From Marinimicrobium alkaliphilum (GTDB taxonomy: Bacteria > Pseudomonadota > Gammaproteobacteria > Pseudomonadales > Cellvibrionaceae), in NCBI RefSeq assembly GCF_003259155.1, contig NZ_QGMQ01000003.1, forward strand, positions 186,001 to 250,000: DNA of 64,000 nucleotides, given 5' to 3'. Under the pieces are notes generated by a model. The model was not told the origin of the DNA. It saw nothing but the letters and a program-made list of their open reading frames with translations, and did not search any database. This document shows positions 18,288 through 25,956 of the stretch, in pieces. The position numbers and the translations under genes are program-made. Position 1 is the first letter of the stretch; every line of letters begins with the position of its first letter.

Positions 18288-21035
18288 CTAATGCGCCTCG
18301 TCCCAACTGTCCCCCACGCCCGCCTCAACCAGCAGCGGCACCTTGAGTTTGGCGGCCGCCGACATACGGGATTCAACCCCTTTACAGATCTCGTCCAATT
18401 GGCCTTCGGCCACCTCCAGCACCAACTCATCGTGCACCTGCATGATGATCCGGGCGTCGCGTTCGGGCGCCTGCAACCACTGGTGGACATCGATCATGGC
18501 GGTTTTAATGATATCGGCGGCGGTGCCCTGCATGGGCGCGTTGATCGCGGTGCGCTCGGCCGCCTGCCGCAAGGCGCCGTTGCGGGCGTTGATCTCGGGC
18601 AGGTACAGGCGCCGACCCATCAGGGTCTGAACGTAGCCTTTGTCGTGGGCCAGGGCACGGGTGTCATCCATATACTTCTTCACCCCGGGATAGCGTTCAA
18701 AGTAACGATCGATGTATTCCTGGGCCTCTTTGCGCCCCAGGTGCAATTGCTTGGCAAGACCGAAGGCAGACATGCCGTAGATCAGACCAAAGTTAATGGC
18801 CTTGGCACTGCGACGCATGTCGCCGGTGACCTGCTCCAGATCGACCCCGAAGACCTCGGCGGCGGTGGCTTTGTGCACATCCAGGCCCTCGTCAAAGGCC
18901 TTGAGCAGGCCCTTGTCCTCGGACAGGTGGGCCATGATGCGCAGCTCGATTTGCGAGTAATCCGCGGCCACGACCTTATAGCCCTCCGGCGCCACAAAGG
19001 CTTGACGAATCTTGCGGCCCTCTTCGGTGCGGATGGGAATGTTCTGCAGGTTGGGGTCCGAAGATGACAGCCGCCCAGTGGCCGTTACCGCCTGATGGTA
19101 AGACGTATGGATACGCCCGGTGCGCGGATTGATCATCTGCGGGAGCTTGTCGGTGTAGGTGGACTTGAGCTTGGACAGGCCCCGGTACTCCATCAGCACC
19201 TTGGGCAGCGGGTAGTCCAGCGCCAATTCTTGCAAGACTTCCTCAGCGGTAGAAGGTTTACCCTTGGGGGTCTTTTTCAGGACCGGCAACTGCTGCTCGT
19301 CAAACAGGATCTCGCCCAACTGCTTGGTAGAGCCAAGGTTGAATTCGCGCCCGGCAATCTCATAAGCCTCCCGTTCCAGCTCGGTCAAGCGATCGCCCAA
19401 CTGGCGGCTGTGCTCGCCCAGGCGCTTGGCGTCCACCAGGGCACCGTTGCGCTCAATATCGGCGAGCACCGGCACCAGGGGCATCTCCAGATCCTGAAAG
19501 ACGTGCCGCAGCGGTTCGACCTGCTCCAGCTCCGGCCACAGGTGCCGATGCAAACGCAGGGTGATATCGGCATCTTCGGCGGCATAGGGCGCGGCGACTT
19601 CCAGGGAGATCTGGTTGAAGGTGAGCTGTTTGGCGCCCTTACCGGCGATGTCCTGATAATGCGTGGTGGTGTAGTCCAAATGACGCAGGGCCAGGTCATC
19701 CATATTATGGCGACTGACAGTGGGGTTGAGCACATAGGATTCGAGCATGGTGTCGAAGGCAATGCCTTTGAGCTCAATACCGCAGCCGCGCAATACGTTG
19801 CGGTCGTACTTGAGGTTCTGACCCACTTTGGGTTTTTGGGGGTCTTCCAGCAAAGGTTTGAGGGCCGCCAGCACCTTCTCTTTGGACAACTGCTCGGGCG
19901 CGCCCATGTAATCGTGGCCCAGAGGAATATAAGCGGCCTCGCCCGGCGCCACGGCGACGGAGATCCCCACCAGATCGGCCGCCATGGCCTGCAGGCTGGT
20001 GGTCTCGGTATCCAGGGCGATCAAATCCGCTTTTTCAAGACGCTTGAGCCAATCGTCAAAGGCCGCCTCAGTGGTCACGGTGTCGTAGTTGGCCTCCACC
20101 GCTGCGGGGACAGCCGCTACCGCCGCCTCCTCGGCCACGACCTCCGCCTCCGCAGGGGCTGCGTCGGCCAGCTCGGCAACCCAACTCTTGAACTCCATTT
20201 CCCGAAACAGCACTTGCAGGCGCGCACTGTCCGGCTCGCCCGGCACAATCTGCTCCGGGGTCACGTCCAGCTCGACATCGGTTTTGATGGTGGCCAACTC
20301 GTGGGACAGGAACGCCAGCGCCTTGTGCTCCTCCAGCTTCTCGGGCATTTTTTTGGCGCCGCGAAAGCCGAGTTCACGCACGGCCTCCAGGTCGGCATAG
20401 ATGGCGTCCAAGCCACCCAACCCCTGAATCAGCGCCTGCGCGGTTTTCTCACCCACCCCCGGGACACCGGGGATGTTGTCCACCTTGTCACCCATCAGGG
20501 CCAGGTAGTCGATCATCAGTTCCGGGCCAAAGCCATACTTTTCCGTGACCCCGGCCACATCGAGGGCCGTGCCGGTCATGGTGTTCACCAGGGTGACATG
20601 CTGGTTGACCAACTGCGCCATATCCTTGTCGCCGGTGGACACCACCACGTCGCGCCCCTGCTCAGTGGCCTGGCGCGCCAGGGTGCCAATCACGTCATCC
20701 GCCTCTACCCCCTCGACGACCAATAACGGCAAGCCCATGGCTTCGACGATGTCGTGGATGGGCTGCACCTGCGGGCGCATATCGTCCGGCATTGGCGGGC
20801 GCTGAGCCTTGTACTCGGCGTAGAGGTCATCGCGAAAGGTCTTGCCTTTCGCATCGAATACCACCGCCACCGGACTGTCCGGGTAATCCTTGAGCAGGCG
20901 CCGGAGCATGCTGATCACACCACGCACAGCGCCAGTGGGCTGCCCTTGGGACGTGGTCAGCGGGGGCAGCGCATGGTAGGCGCGGTACAAGTAGGAGGAG
21001 CCATCCACCAGGACCAGGGGCCGTTGTTCACTCAT
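18288..21035 (-). CDS. polA: DNA polymerase I
   Basis: A 915-residue enzyme for Okazaki fragment maturation and excision repair. The 5'-3' exonuclease domain fills about residues 1-290 (VDGSSYLYRAYHALP at the start). The 3'-5' proofreading domain is at about 325-510, with its DxE pair intact in LIALDTETTSLQ. The polymerase domain takes the rest, with motif A DYSQIELRIMAHLS, motif B RRSAKAINFGLIYG and motif C QVHDELVLEV. A Glu/Ala-rich linker joins the first two domains. Length is slightly below E. coli PolA (928). All catalytic sites are kept, so proofreading should be active. Confidence 0.98.
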   Translation of the reverse strand: MSEQRPLVLVDGSSYLYRAYHALPPLTTSQGQPTGAVRGVISMLRRLLKDYPDSPVAVVFDAKGKTFRDDLYAEYKAQRPPMPDDMRPQVQPIHDIVEAMGLPLLVVEGVEADDVIGTLARQATEQGRDVVVSTGDKDMAQLVNQHVTLVNTMTGTALDVAGVTEKYGFGPELMIDYLALMGDKVDNIPGVPGVGEKTAQALIQGLGGLDAIYADLEAVRELGFRGAKKMPEKLEEHKALAFLSHELATIKTDVELDVTPEQIVPGEPDSARLQVLFREMEFKSWVAELADAAPAEAEVVAEEAAVAAVPAAVEANYDTVTTEAAFDDWLKRLEKADLIALDTETTSLQAMAADLVGISVAVAPGEAAYIPLGHDYMGAPEQLSKEKVLAALKPLLEDPQKPKVGQNLKYDRNVLRGCGIELKGIAFDTMLESYVLNPTVSRHNMDDLALRHLDYTTTHYQDIAGKGAKQLTFNQISLEVAAPYAAEDADITLRLHRHLWPELEQVEPLRHVFQDLEMPLVPVLADIERNGALVDAKRLGEHSRQLGDRLTELEREAYEIAGREFNLGSTKQLGEILFDEQQLPVLKKTPKGKPSTAEEVLQELALDYPLPKVLMEYRGLSKLKSTYTDKLPQMINPRTGRIHTSYHQAVTATGRLSSSDPNLQNIPIRTEEGRKIRQAFVAPEGYKVVAADYSQIELRIMAHLSEDKGLLKAFDEGLDVHKATAAEVFGVDLEQVTGDMRRSAKAINFGLIYGMSAFGLAKQLHLGRKEAQEYIDRYFERYPGVKKYMDDTRALAHDKGYVQTLMGRRLYLPEINARNGALRQAAERTAINAPMQGTAADIIKTAMIDVHQWLQAPERDARIIMQVHDELVLEVAEGQLDEICKGVESRMSAAAKLKVPLLVEAGVGDSWDEAH

Positions 21036-21392
21036 AGCAGTCTCTCAAATTACCGGGTTCGGGATTGCATCAAATTGGTTCGCAAGGATACACCAAAAGC
21101 ACACAAGGCTCGCCGCTGGCGCACAAAGGCACGACGGCGACGCACTGAAAGTGTTACCGCCGCCGTTACCTGTTCGATTTTTGTGCAGTGCATCACAGGC
21201 CGCACCTGATTTTGAGACGAATTTAACAAAATCAGCACTTTATCGTCATTTCTTTGAAATGACACTAGATTATGATCTGTCTTGTTGTTACCATACGTAA
21301 CACAAGGTAACACATACCTTACTGAAGCAACCCGACGCGTCGGACTACCCACTGACCGCGTCACCACTGGCAACTCAAGGAGGGCCATACAC
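21036..21392. other. Intergenic region between polA and the small exported protein
   Basis: About 357 bases with no supportable gene. It contains the promoter regions of polA (minus) and of the 21393 gene (plus). Visible elements are a perfect dyad at 21245-21263, a TATGAT that could be a -10 at 21271-21276, and a weaker dyad GTTAC-CATAC-GTAAC at 21287-21301, followed by GGTAAC. Confidence 0.6.
21245..21263. promoter_or_regulatory. Perfect 8-bp inverted repeat, candidate operator
   Basis: GTCATTTC-TTT-GAAATGAC is a perfect dyad. It lies just upstream of TATGAT (21271-21276), with no good -35 box at the usual spacing. This would suit an activator site for the gene at 21393. The regulator is unknown. 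Confidence 0.45.
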
Positions 21393-21677
21393 ATGAAGCG
21401 CATCGCTTTTGTTTTTACTGTACTGCTGTTTGCGGCGCAATCCGTCGTAGCAGACGATACTGCCAGCACCGAAAACCGCCAAAACCTGACCCTGGCGGCA
21501 GCCGATATTGCCCATCAAGATCGCTGGAGCAATCAGGCTCGCAAGCCCCAAACGCAAGCTCAAGCGCCCGCTGCGGACTTTTCCGCGCAAATCAGCGCGA
21601 TGAACGAGCGCATCAACGCACAGCTTGAAGAGCGTTTGATGGATCGCGGCGTCATGGAATTTGAAGTGAATTTCTAA
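21393..21677 (+). CDS. Small exported protein of unknown function
   Basis: 94 residues. The ATG at 21393 is preceded by AAGGAGGG and starts a signal peptide (MKRIAFVFTVLLFAAQSVVA); the longer open frame upstream has no ribosome site. The mature part of about 74 residues is polar, rich in Gln, Ala and Asn, helical in character and ends in FEVNF. I do not recognise a family. It has its own terminator and probably its own promoter. Between polA and the znu cluster it may or may not belong to the zinc regulon; the upstream GTTAC dyad is not a good Zur box. Confidence 0.75.
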   Translation: MKRIAFVFTVLLFAAQSVVADDTASTENRQNLTLAAADIAHQDRWSNQARKPQTQAQAPAADFSAQISAMNERINAQLEERLMDRGVMEFEVNF

Positions 21678-21734
21678 ATGGATGAGGGCAGCAGTGCCCT
21701 TATCGATGGTTATTGCCGATAATTGCTCGTCGTA

Positions 21735-21780
21735 AACGCCGGAACCGTGTCATAACTGACCAGGGTTCCGGCGTTTTTTT
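21735..21780. terminator. Terminator between the small exported protein and znuA
   Basis: AACGCCGGAACC (21735-21746) pairs perfectly with 21764-21775 across a 17-base loop, followed by a T-run on the plus strand. The genes converge, so it may also stop znuA transcripts. Confidence 0.85.
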
Positions 21781-21798
21781 ATGCGCGCCATGTTCTAC

Positions 21799-22719
21799 TC
21801 AGCTTTCAGCAGGCTGCAAACACCGGTAAAAGTCTTCAGCCATCTGCTCAAGCAGCAAACGGTAGCTGGTCACTGTCCGGCTGCCGAGCGGGTCCAGCTC
21901 GCCCACCCCCAGGTTTAGCGAGTCAGCCAACTCCTCGGCCACGCGCATATCGTAGTAGGGCTCGGTAAACAGACATTGGGCCGAGGCCGCCTGCTGGCGC
22001 AGTTGATACAGGTGGCGTGCGCCCGGACGACGCTCGGGGGAGACGGTGACATGAGCCACCTGCGTCAGGCCATAACGCTCGGCAAAGTGTCCGTAGGCCT
22101 CATGGTATACCACGTAACCCACGCCCTTGACCGGCGCCAGGCGGGCGGCCAGTTGCGCATCCAGGTCGACCAGGTCGGCCGTGAAGGCCTCGGCGTTGGC
22201 GCGGTATTGGTCCGCGCCTCCCGGATCCGCCGCGCCCAACTGCTCGGCCAGTGCCCTGGCAATGACTCCGGCGTTAGTCGGGTTGAGCCACAGGTGCGGG
22301 TCCTGGTCGTGGTGATGCTGCTGGCCCCGGGCATCCGTATGACTGTGGCCACCGCTGGTCGGCCAGACAATGCCGGACAACTGCTGAGCCTCCAATTGGT
22401 TGGCGGCCGGAAGGTTGCGCAAGGGGCGCTGTAAAAAGCTTTCCAGCTCCGGGCCTACCCAGAGCACCAGATCGGCCGAACGTAGCTGGCGTACATCCGA
22501 CACCCGCAACGGATAGTCGTGGGGCGAGGCGGTATCGGGGAGCAGGATCTGCACCTCGGCTCGGCCACCAGCCACCTCCTGGGCAATCAAACCCAGGGGC
22601 TTGACGCTCGCCAGCACCATAGGTCGCTCTTCGGCGAGCACCGTAGGTGCCAGGAACAGCCCCAGCATCACCGCCAGGCGCCCGGCAACACGGAGGAAAA
22701 ACAGGGGATATGCAGTCAT
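21799..22719 (-). CDS. znuA: Zinc ABC transporter, periplasmic zinc-binding protein ZnuA
   Basis: A 306-residue solute-binding protein of the metal (A-1/TroA) family. The N-terminal signal ends near LFLAPTVLAEE. Metal ligands are visible: a His in SPHDYPL (about residue 67), a His in PHLWLNP (about 145) and a His in VYHEAYGHF (about 210), with the carboxylate later in EPYYDMRV. The histidine-rich loop of ZnuA proteins is present but short (HSHTDARGQQHHHDQD, about 125-140). It captures zinc and hands it to ZnuB. It is divergent from zur, and a Zur box in the 125-base gap should control both. Confidence 0.94.
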   Translation of the reverse strand: MTAYPLFFLRVAGRLAVMLGLFLAPTVLAEERPMVLASVKPLGLIAQEVAGGRAEVQILLPDTASPHDYPLRVSDVRQLRSADLVLWVGPELESFLQRPLRNLPAANQLEAQQLSGIVWPTSGGHSHTDARGQQHHHDQDPHLWLNPTNAGVIARALAEQLGAADPGGADQYRANAEAFTADLVDLDAQLAARLAPVKGVGYVVYHEAYGHFAERYGLTQVAHVTVSPERRPGARHLYQLRQQAASAQCLFTEPYYDMRVAEELADSLNLGVGELDPLGSRTVTSYRLLLEQMAEDFYRCLQPAES

Positions 22720-22783
22720 ATGATGAGAAACCCGTTACTATACCCAGCAGAAGCGTTCGGGCGGCCGGGTGTCGCCCAGAAAG

Positions 22784-22798
22784 GTTATATAGTAACAT
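22784..22798. promoter_or_regulatory. Zur box in the znuA / zur-znuCB divergent promoter
   Basis: GTTATA-TAG-TAACAT matches the Zur pattern GTTATA-N3-TAACAT and lies inside a 20-base near-palindrome beginning GGTTAT and ending ATAACC (22783-22802). The position between znuA and zur is where this site is expected. Confidence 0.9.
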
Positions 22799-22843
22799 AA
22801 CCACTGTCTTTTAAGTTTGGAATTCTCATAGGCGAAACGATTG

Positions 22844-23332
22844 ATGACCGAGCGGCCCCTGGCCTGCAGCCAGCACAACCACGATCACTGCATCGACGAC
22901 GCCCTGAGCGCCGCGCGCACGCTTTGCGCGGAGCGCGGTGTGCGCCTGACCGATTTGCGGGAGCAGGTGTTGGCGCTTATCTGGGACAGTCATAAACCGC
23001 TCGGGGCTTACACGCTGATGGAGATGTTGTCGGAAGAATCCACCCGCCGGGTCGCGCCACCCACGGTCTACCGGGCGCTGGACTTTTTACTGGAACAGGG
23101 ACTGATTCACCGGATCAACCGGCTCAACGCCTTTGTCGGCTGCCCTTCCCCGGAACATCAACACCACAGTCACTTTTTACTCTGCAACGACTGCGGCGTT
23201 GCCGTCGAGCTGGAGAGTGACAAACTCGACAAAGACATTTTGAGCGCGGCGCGCAACGCCGGCTTCAGTGTCGAAGCGCACTCCCTCGAAGTCACCGGCC
23301 TGTGTGCCCGCTGCCAGACCGGCAAAGTATGA
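22844..23332 (+). CDS. zur: Zinc uptake regulator Zur (Fur family)
   Basis: A 162-residue Fur-family repressor that senses zinc. The ATG at 22844 is preferred over the TTG just before it. The winged helix covers about residues 20-95 (LTDLREQVLALIW, then PPTVYRALDFLLEQGLIHRI). Metal ligands include the HQHHSHF cluster (about 105-111) and two CxxC pairs, LLCNDCG and GLCARCQ, which hold structural zinc. With zinc bound it represses znu genes and, by shared box, the dksA2-zigA operon. The stop overlaps the start of znuC as ATGA, so zur is cotranscribed with znuCB and autoregulated. Confidence 0.94.
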   Translation: MTERPLACSQHNHDHCIDDALSAARTLCAERGVRLTDLREQVLALIWDSHKPLGAYTLMEMLSEESTRRVAPPTVYRALDFLLEQGLIHRINRLNAFVGCPSPEHQHHSHFLLCNDCGVAVELESDKLDKDILSAARNAGFSVEAHSLEVTGLCARCQTGKV

Positions 23333-24084
23333 GCGAGGCACTGATTCGCGCTCACCATATCGGCGTTCGGCGCGGCGGGCGCGATATCCTGCAACACGCC
23401 GACCTGACCCTGGAGGCGGGCAAGATCACCACCCTGATCGGCCCCAACGGTGCGGGCAAGACCACGCTTGTAAGGGTGCTGCTCGGGCTGGTCAAGCCGG
23501 ATACCGGCTCCCTGACCCGACGCAAGGCCCTGCGTATCGGCTACATGCCCCAGAAACTGCATATCGATCCGAGCCTGCCGCTCACCGCCCGGCGTTTTCT
23601 CGCGCTTGCGGGCAAACCGCGTATCGACCTGGATGAGGTGGTGGCGCTCACCGGTATTGAGAGCCTGTTGACCACCCCCATGAGCCAGCTCTCCGGCGGC
23701 GAGACCCAACGGGTCCTGCTGGCCCGGGCGCTGTTGCGCGACCCGCACCTGCTGGTGCTGGACGAACCGGTGCAAGGCGTCGATATCACCGGACAGGAAG
23801 CGCTCTATAAACTGATCAACGACATTCGCCGGGCGCGCCAATGCGGGGTGCTGCTGGTCTCCCACGATCTGCATCTGGTCATGGCCAACACCGATACCGT
23901 AGTGTGCCTGAACCAGCACATCTGCTGCCAGGGCCACCCCGAGGACGTCACCGCCCATCCGGCGTACCTGGACCTGTTCGGCGATACCGTCAAACCCCAG
24001 GTGGCGCTCTACACCCACCACCACGATCATGAACACGACGATCACGGCAATATCGTCACCGGGACGGAGCCCCACGATGCCTGA
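23329..24084 (+). CDS. znuC: Zinc ABC transporter ATPase ZnuC
   Basis: A 251-residue ATPase. The ATG at 23329 overlaps the zur stop. Walker A is GPNGAGKTTL (about residues 38-47), the signature is LSGGETQRVLLARAL (about 122-136), Walker B is LLVLDEP (about 144-150) and the switch His follows in LLVSHD. The C-terminus has a His/Asp-rich tail (THHHDHEHDDHGN), common in zinc transporter ATPases. It powers zinc import through ZnuB. Confidence 0.95.
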   Translation: MSEALIRAHHIGVRRGGRDILQHADLTLEAGKITTLIGPNGAGKTTLVRVLLGLVKPDTGSLTRRKALRIGYMPQKLHIDPSLPLTARRFLALAGKPRIDLDEVVALTGIESLLTTPMSQLSGGETQRVLLARALLRDPHLLVLDEPVQGVDITGQEALYKLINDIRRARQCGVLLVSHDLHLVMANTDTVVCLNQHICCQGHPEDVTAHPAYLDLFGDTVKPQVALYTHHHDHEHDDHGNIVTGTEPHDA

Positions 24085-24862
24085 TTTTATGCTTTATGCC
24101 CTGCTCTGCGGCCTGGGCGTGGCGATGGTGGCCGGCCCCCTGGGCGCTTTTGTGGTCTGGCGACGCATGGCCTATTTCGGCGATACCCTGGCGCACTCGG
24201 CGTTGATGGGGGTGACCTTTGGCCTGCTGCTGGATATCAATCTGAATATCGCGGTGGCCATCGGCTGCCTGCTGCTGGCCCTGATGCTGGTGGCCCTGCA
24301 ACACAACCGCCTGCTCGCCACCGACACCCTGCTCGGCATTCTGTCCCACTCCACGCTGGCTCTGGGGCTGGTGCTGGTGAGCGTGTTCACCAGCAGTCGT
24401 ATTGACCTGATGGCCTACTTGTTTGGCGATATTCTGGCGGCCAACCGTGCCGATGTAGTGACCGTGTGGGTGATCGCCACGGCGGTAATTGCGCTTCTGC
24501 TATGGCTCTGGCGACCGCTGCTGGCGGTGACCGTGCACGAGGAGCTGGCGGAGGTGGAAGGCTTGCCGGTGGCCCTGATCCGCACCGCGTTTATGCTGAT
24601 TATGGCGCTGGTGATCGCCATTGCCATGAAGGTGGTGGGGGTTCTGCTGATCACCGCCCTGTTGATCATTCCCGCCGCCGCCAGCCGCCGCCTGGCCCAC
24701 ACCCCGGAGCAGATGGCGCTGATCGCCGGGGGCTTTGGCTGCCTGTCGGTCGCCGCGGGGCTCACCGCGTCCTTTTTCTGGGACACCCCCGCCGGTCCCT
24801 CCATCGTGCTCTCGGCCACCAGCCTGTTTGTCTTGACGCTGCTAAAGCCACAACCTCGTTAA
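24077..24862 (+). CDS. znuB: Zinc ABC transporter permease ZnuB
   Basis: A 261-residue integral membrane protein of the ABC-3 family with about eight helices. The ATG at 24077 overlaps the znuC 3' end by 8 bases; the longer frame from 24029 is inside znuC. Family segments include LAHSALMGVTFGLLLDINL near the N-terminus and AMKVVGVLLITALLIIPAAA (about residues 185-204). It forms the channel for zinc delivered by ZnuA. Confidence 0.95.
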   Translation: MPDFMLYALLCGLGVAMVAGPLGAFVVWRRMAYFGDTLAHSALMGVTFGLLLDINLNIAVAIGCLLLALMLVALQHNRLLATDTLLGILSHSTLALGLVLVSVFTSSRIDLMAYLFGDILAANRADVVTVWVIATAVIALLLWLWRPLLAVTVHEELAEVEGLPVALIRTAFMLIMALVIAIAMKVVGVLLITALLIIPAAASRRLAHTPEQMALIAGGFGCLSVAAGLTASFFWDTPAGPSIVLSATSLFVLTLLKPQPR

Positions 24863-24890
24863 CGGGTTGAATTCGGTTAGGTGCCTCAGT

Positions 24891-24980
24891 GTCGGATTAC
24901 GCCCTGCGGGCTAATCCGACCTACTCGAACAATGGCACGCTGCTCCCAGTAGGTCGGATTAGCCGAAGGCGTAATCCGAC
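24891..24980. repeat. REP-like palindrome pair, inverted
   Basis: Two copies of a palindromic repeat, GTCGGATTA...TAATCCGAC, at 24891-24920 (plus) and 24953-24980 (inverted), about 30 bases apart, like a BIME. The same repeat occurs four times at 63741-63979. Copy 1 shares downstream sequence (GAACAATGGC) with the last copy of that array. It fills most of the gap between znuB and the next gene. Confidence 0.9.
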
Positions 24981-25131
24981 AAAAATCCCGCGAAACCCAA
25001 ATAATGGTACAAGGCCACCCCGACTCGCGCGGGCGGCTTCACGAGATTGTCATCGGGTGGTTACCCGGTCGTCACATAGCGCGGCGACACTGGGCTCTGA
25101 CAGTGTGCCACCGCCAAATGAGGACTGACCC

Positions 25132-25956
25132 ATGACGCCGGGCTCGACACTTGCCAATCCGCTCCATGCACGCACCATCTGGATCTCCGACCTGCACCTG
25201 GGCTACCGGGACTGCAAAGCCGACTACCTGCTGGAATTTCTCGATCGTATTCGCTGTGAGACGCTGTATCTGGTCGGCGATGTGATCGACCTCTGGGCCC
25301 TGAAAAAGCGCTTCTGTTGGCCCGCCCAACACTACCAGGTTTTACTCAAACTCTACGAGCTGGCGGACAAAGGGGTCAGAGTCATTTACGTACCGGGCAA
25401 CCACGACGAACCCCTGCGCCACTTCTGCGGCGACCAGTTTGGGGCCATCGAAGTGGCGCTGGAACATGAATACGTGAGTGCCGACGGAAAACGCTGGCTG
25501 GTGATGCACGGCGACGCCATGGATGCCCATATCAACCTGAGCTGGGTCACCCGCTTTTGTGGCGACATCGCCTACGACGCGCTGCTGTTTATCAACCGTT
25601 GGGCCAACCGCTGGCGCAAACTCACCGGCCGGCCCTACTTTTCGCTCGCCGGACTGATCAAGAGCAACGTCAAAGGCGCGCAAAAAGCCATCGAAACCTA
25701 CCAGAATGAAGCCATGGACGAAGCCCGCCGCCGGGGCTACGACGGCGTCATCTGCGGTCACATCCACGCCGCGGCGCTACTTGAGCAAAACGGCATCCGC
25801 TACGCCAATACCGGCGACTGGGTGGAGAGTTGCAGCGCGCTGCTGGAAGACCACCAGGGCCACCTGCGCCTGCTGCACTACAGCGATCAATTGCACTGGC
25901 AAGCTGAACAGGCACCGAGCGCGTCGGCGGAAGGGCGCGTGGCGAAGGCGGCCTAA
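25132..25956 (+). CDS. LpxH-type metallophosphoesterase (COG2908)
   Basis: A 274-residue calcineurin-like phosphoesterase. All metal-site blocks are present: DLHLG (about residues 20-24), GDVIDLW (about 49-55), GNHDE (about 86-90), HGD (about 124-126) and GHIH (about 206-209). The closest well-known enzyme is UDP-2,3-diacylglucosamine diphosphatase of lipid A synthesis. The length is above E. coli LpxH (240), and COG2908 paralogues exist that are not LpxH, so the substrate is uncertain. GAGGA precedes the ATG. It converges directly on the GH35 gene with no gap. Confidence 0.85.
   Translation: MTPGSTLANPLHARTIWISDLHLGYRDCKADYLLEFLDRIRCETLYLVGDVIDLWALKKRFCWPAQHYQVLLKLYELADKGVRVIYVPGNHDEPLRHFCGDQFGAIEVALEHEYVSADGKRWLVMHGDAMDAHINLSWVTRFCGDIAYDALLFINRWANRWRKLTGRPYFSLAGLIKSNVKGAQKAIETYQNEAMDEARRRGYDGVICGHIHAAALLEQNGIRYANTGDWVESCSALLEDHQGHLRLLHYSDQLHWQAEQAPSASAEGRVAKAA

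Noticed and set aside
19095-20726. A long open frame (543 codons) on the plus strand
   Set aside because: It is entirely antisense to polA, whose protein is unmistakable. The frame is open because of GC-rich codon bias.
21287-21301. GTTAC-CATAC-GTAAC as a third Zur box
   Set aside because: It lacks the A/T positions shared by the two good boxes (GTTATA and TAACAT), so Zur binding is not supported.
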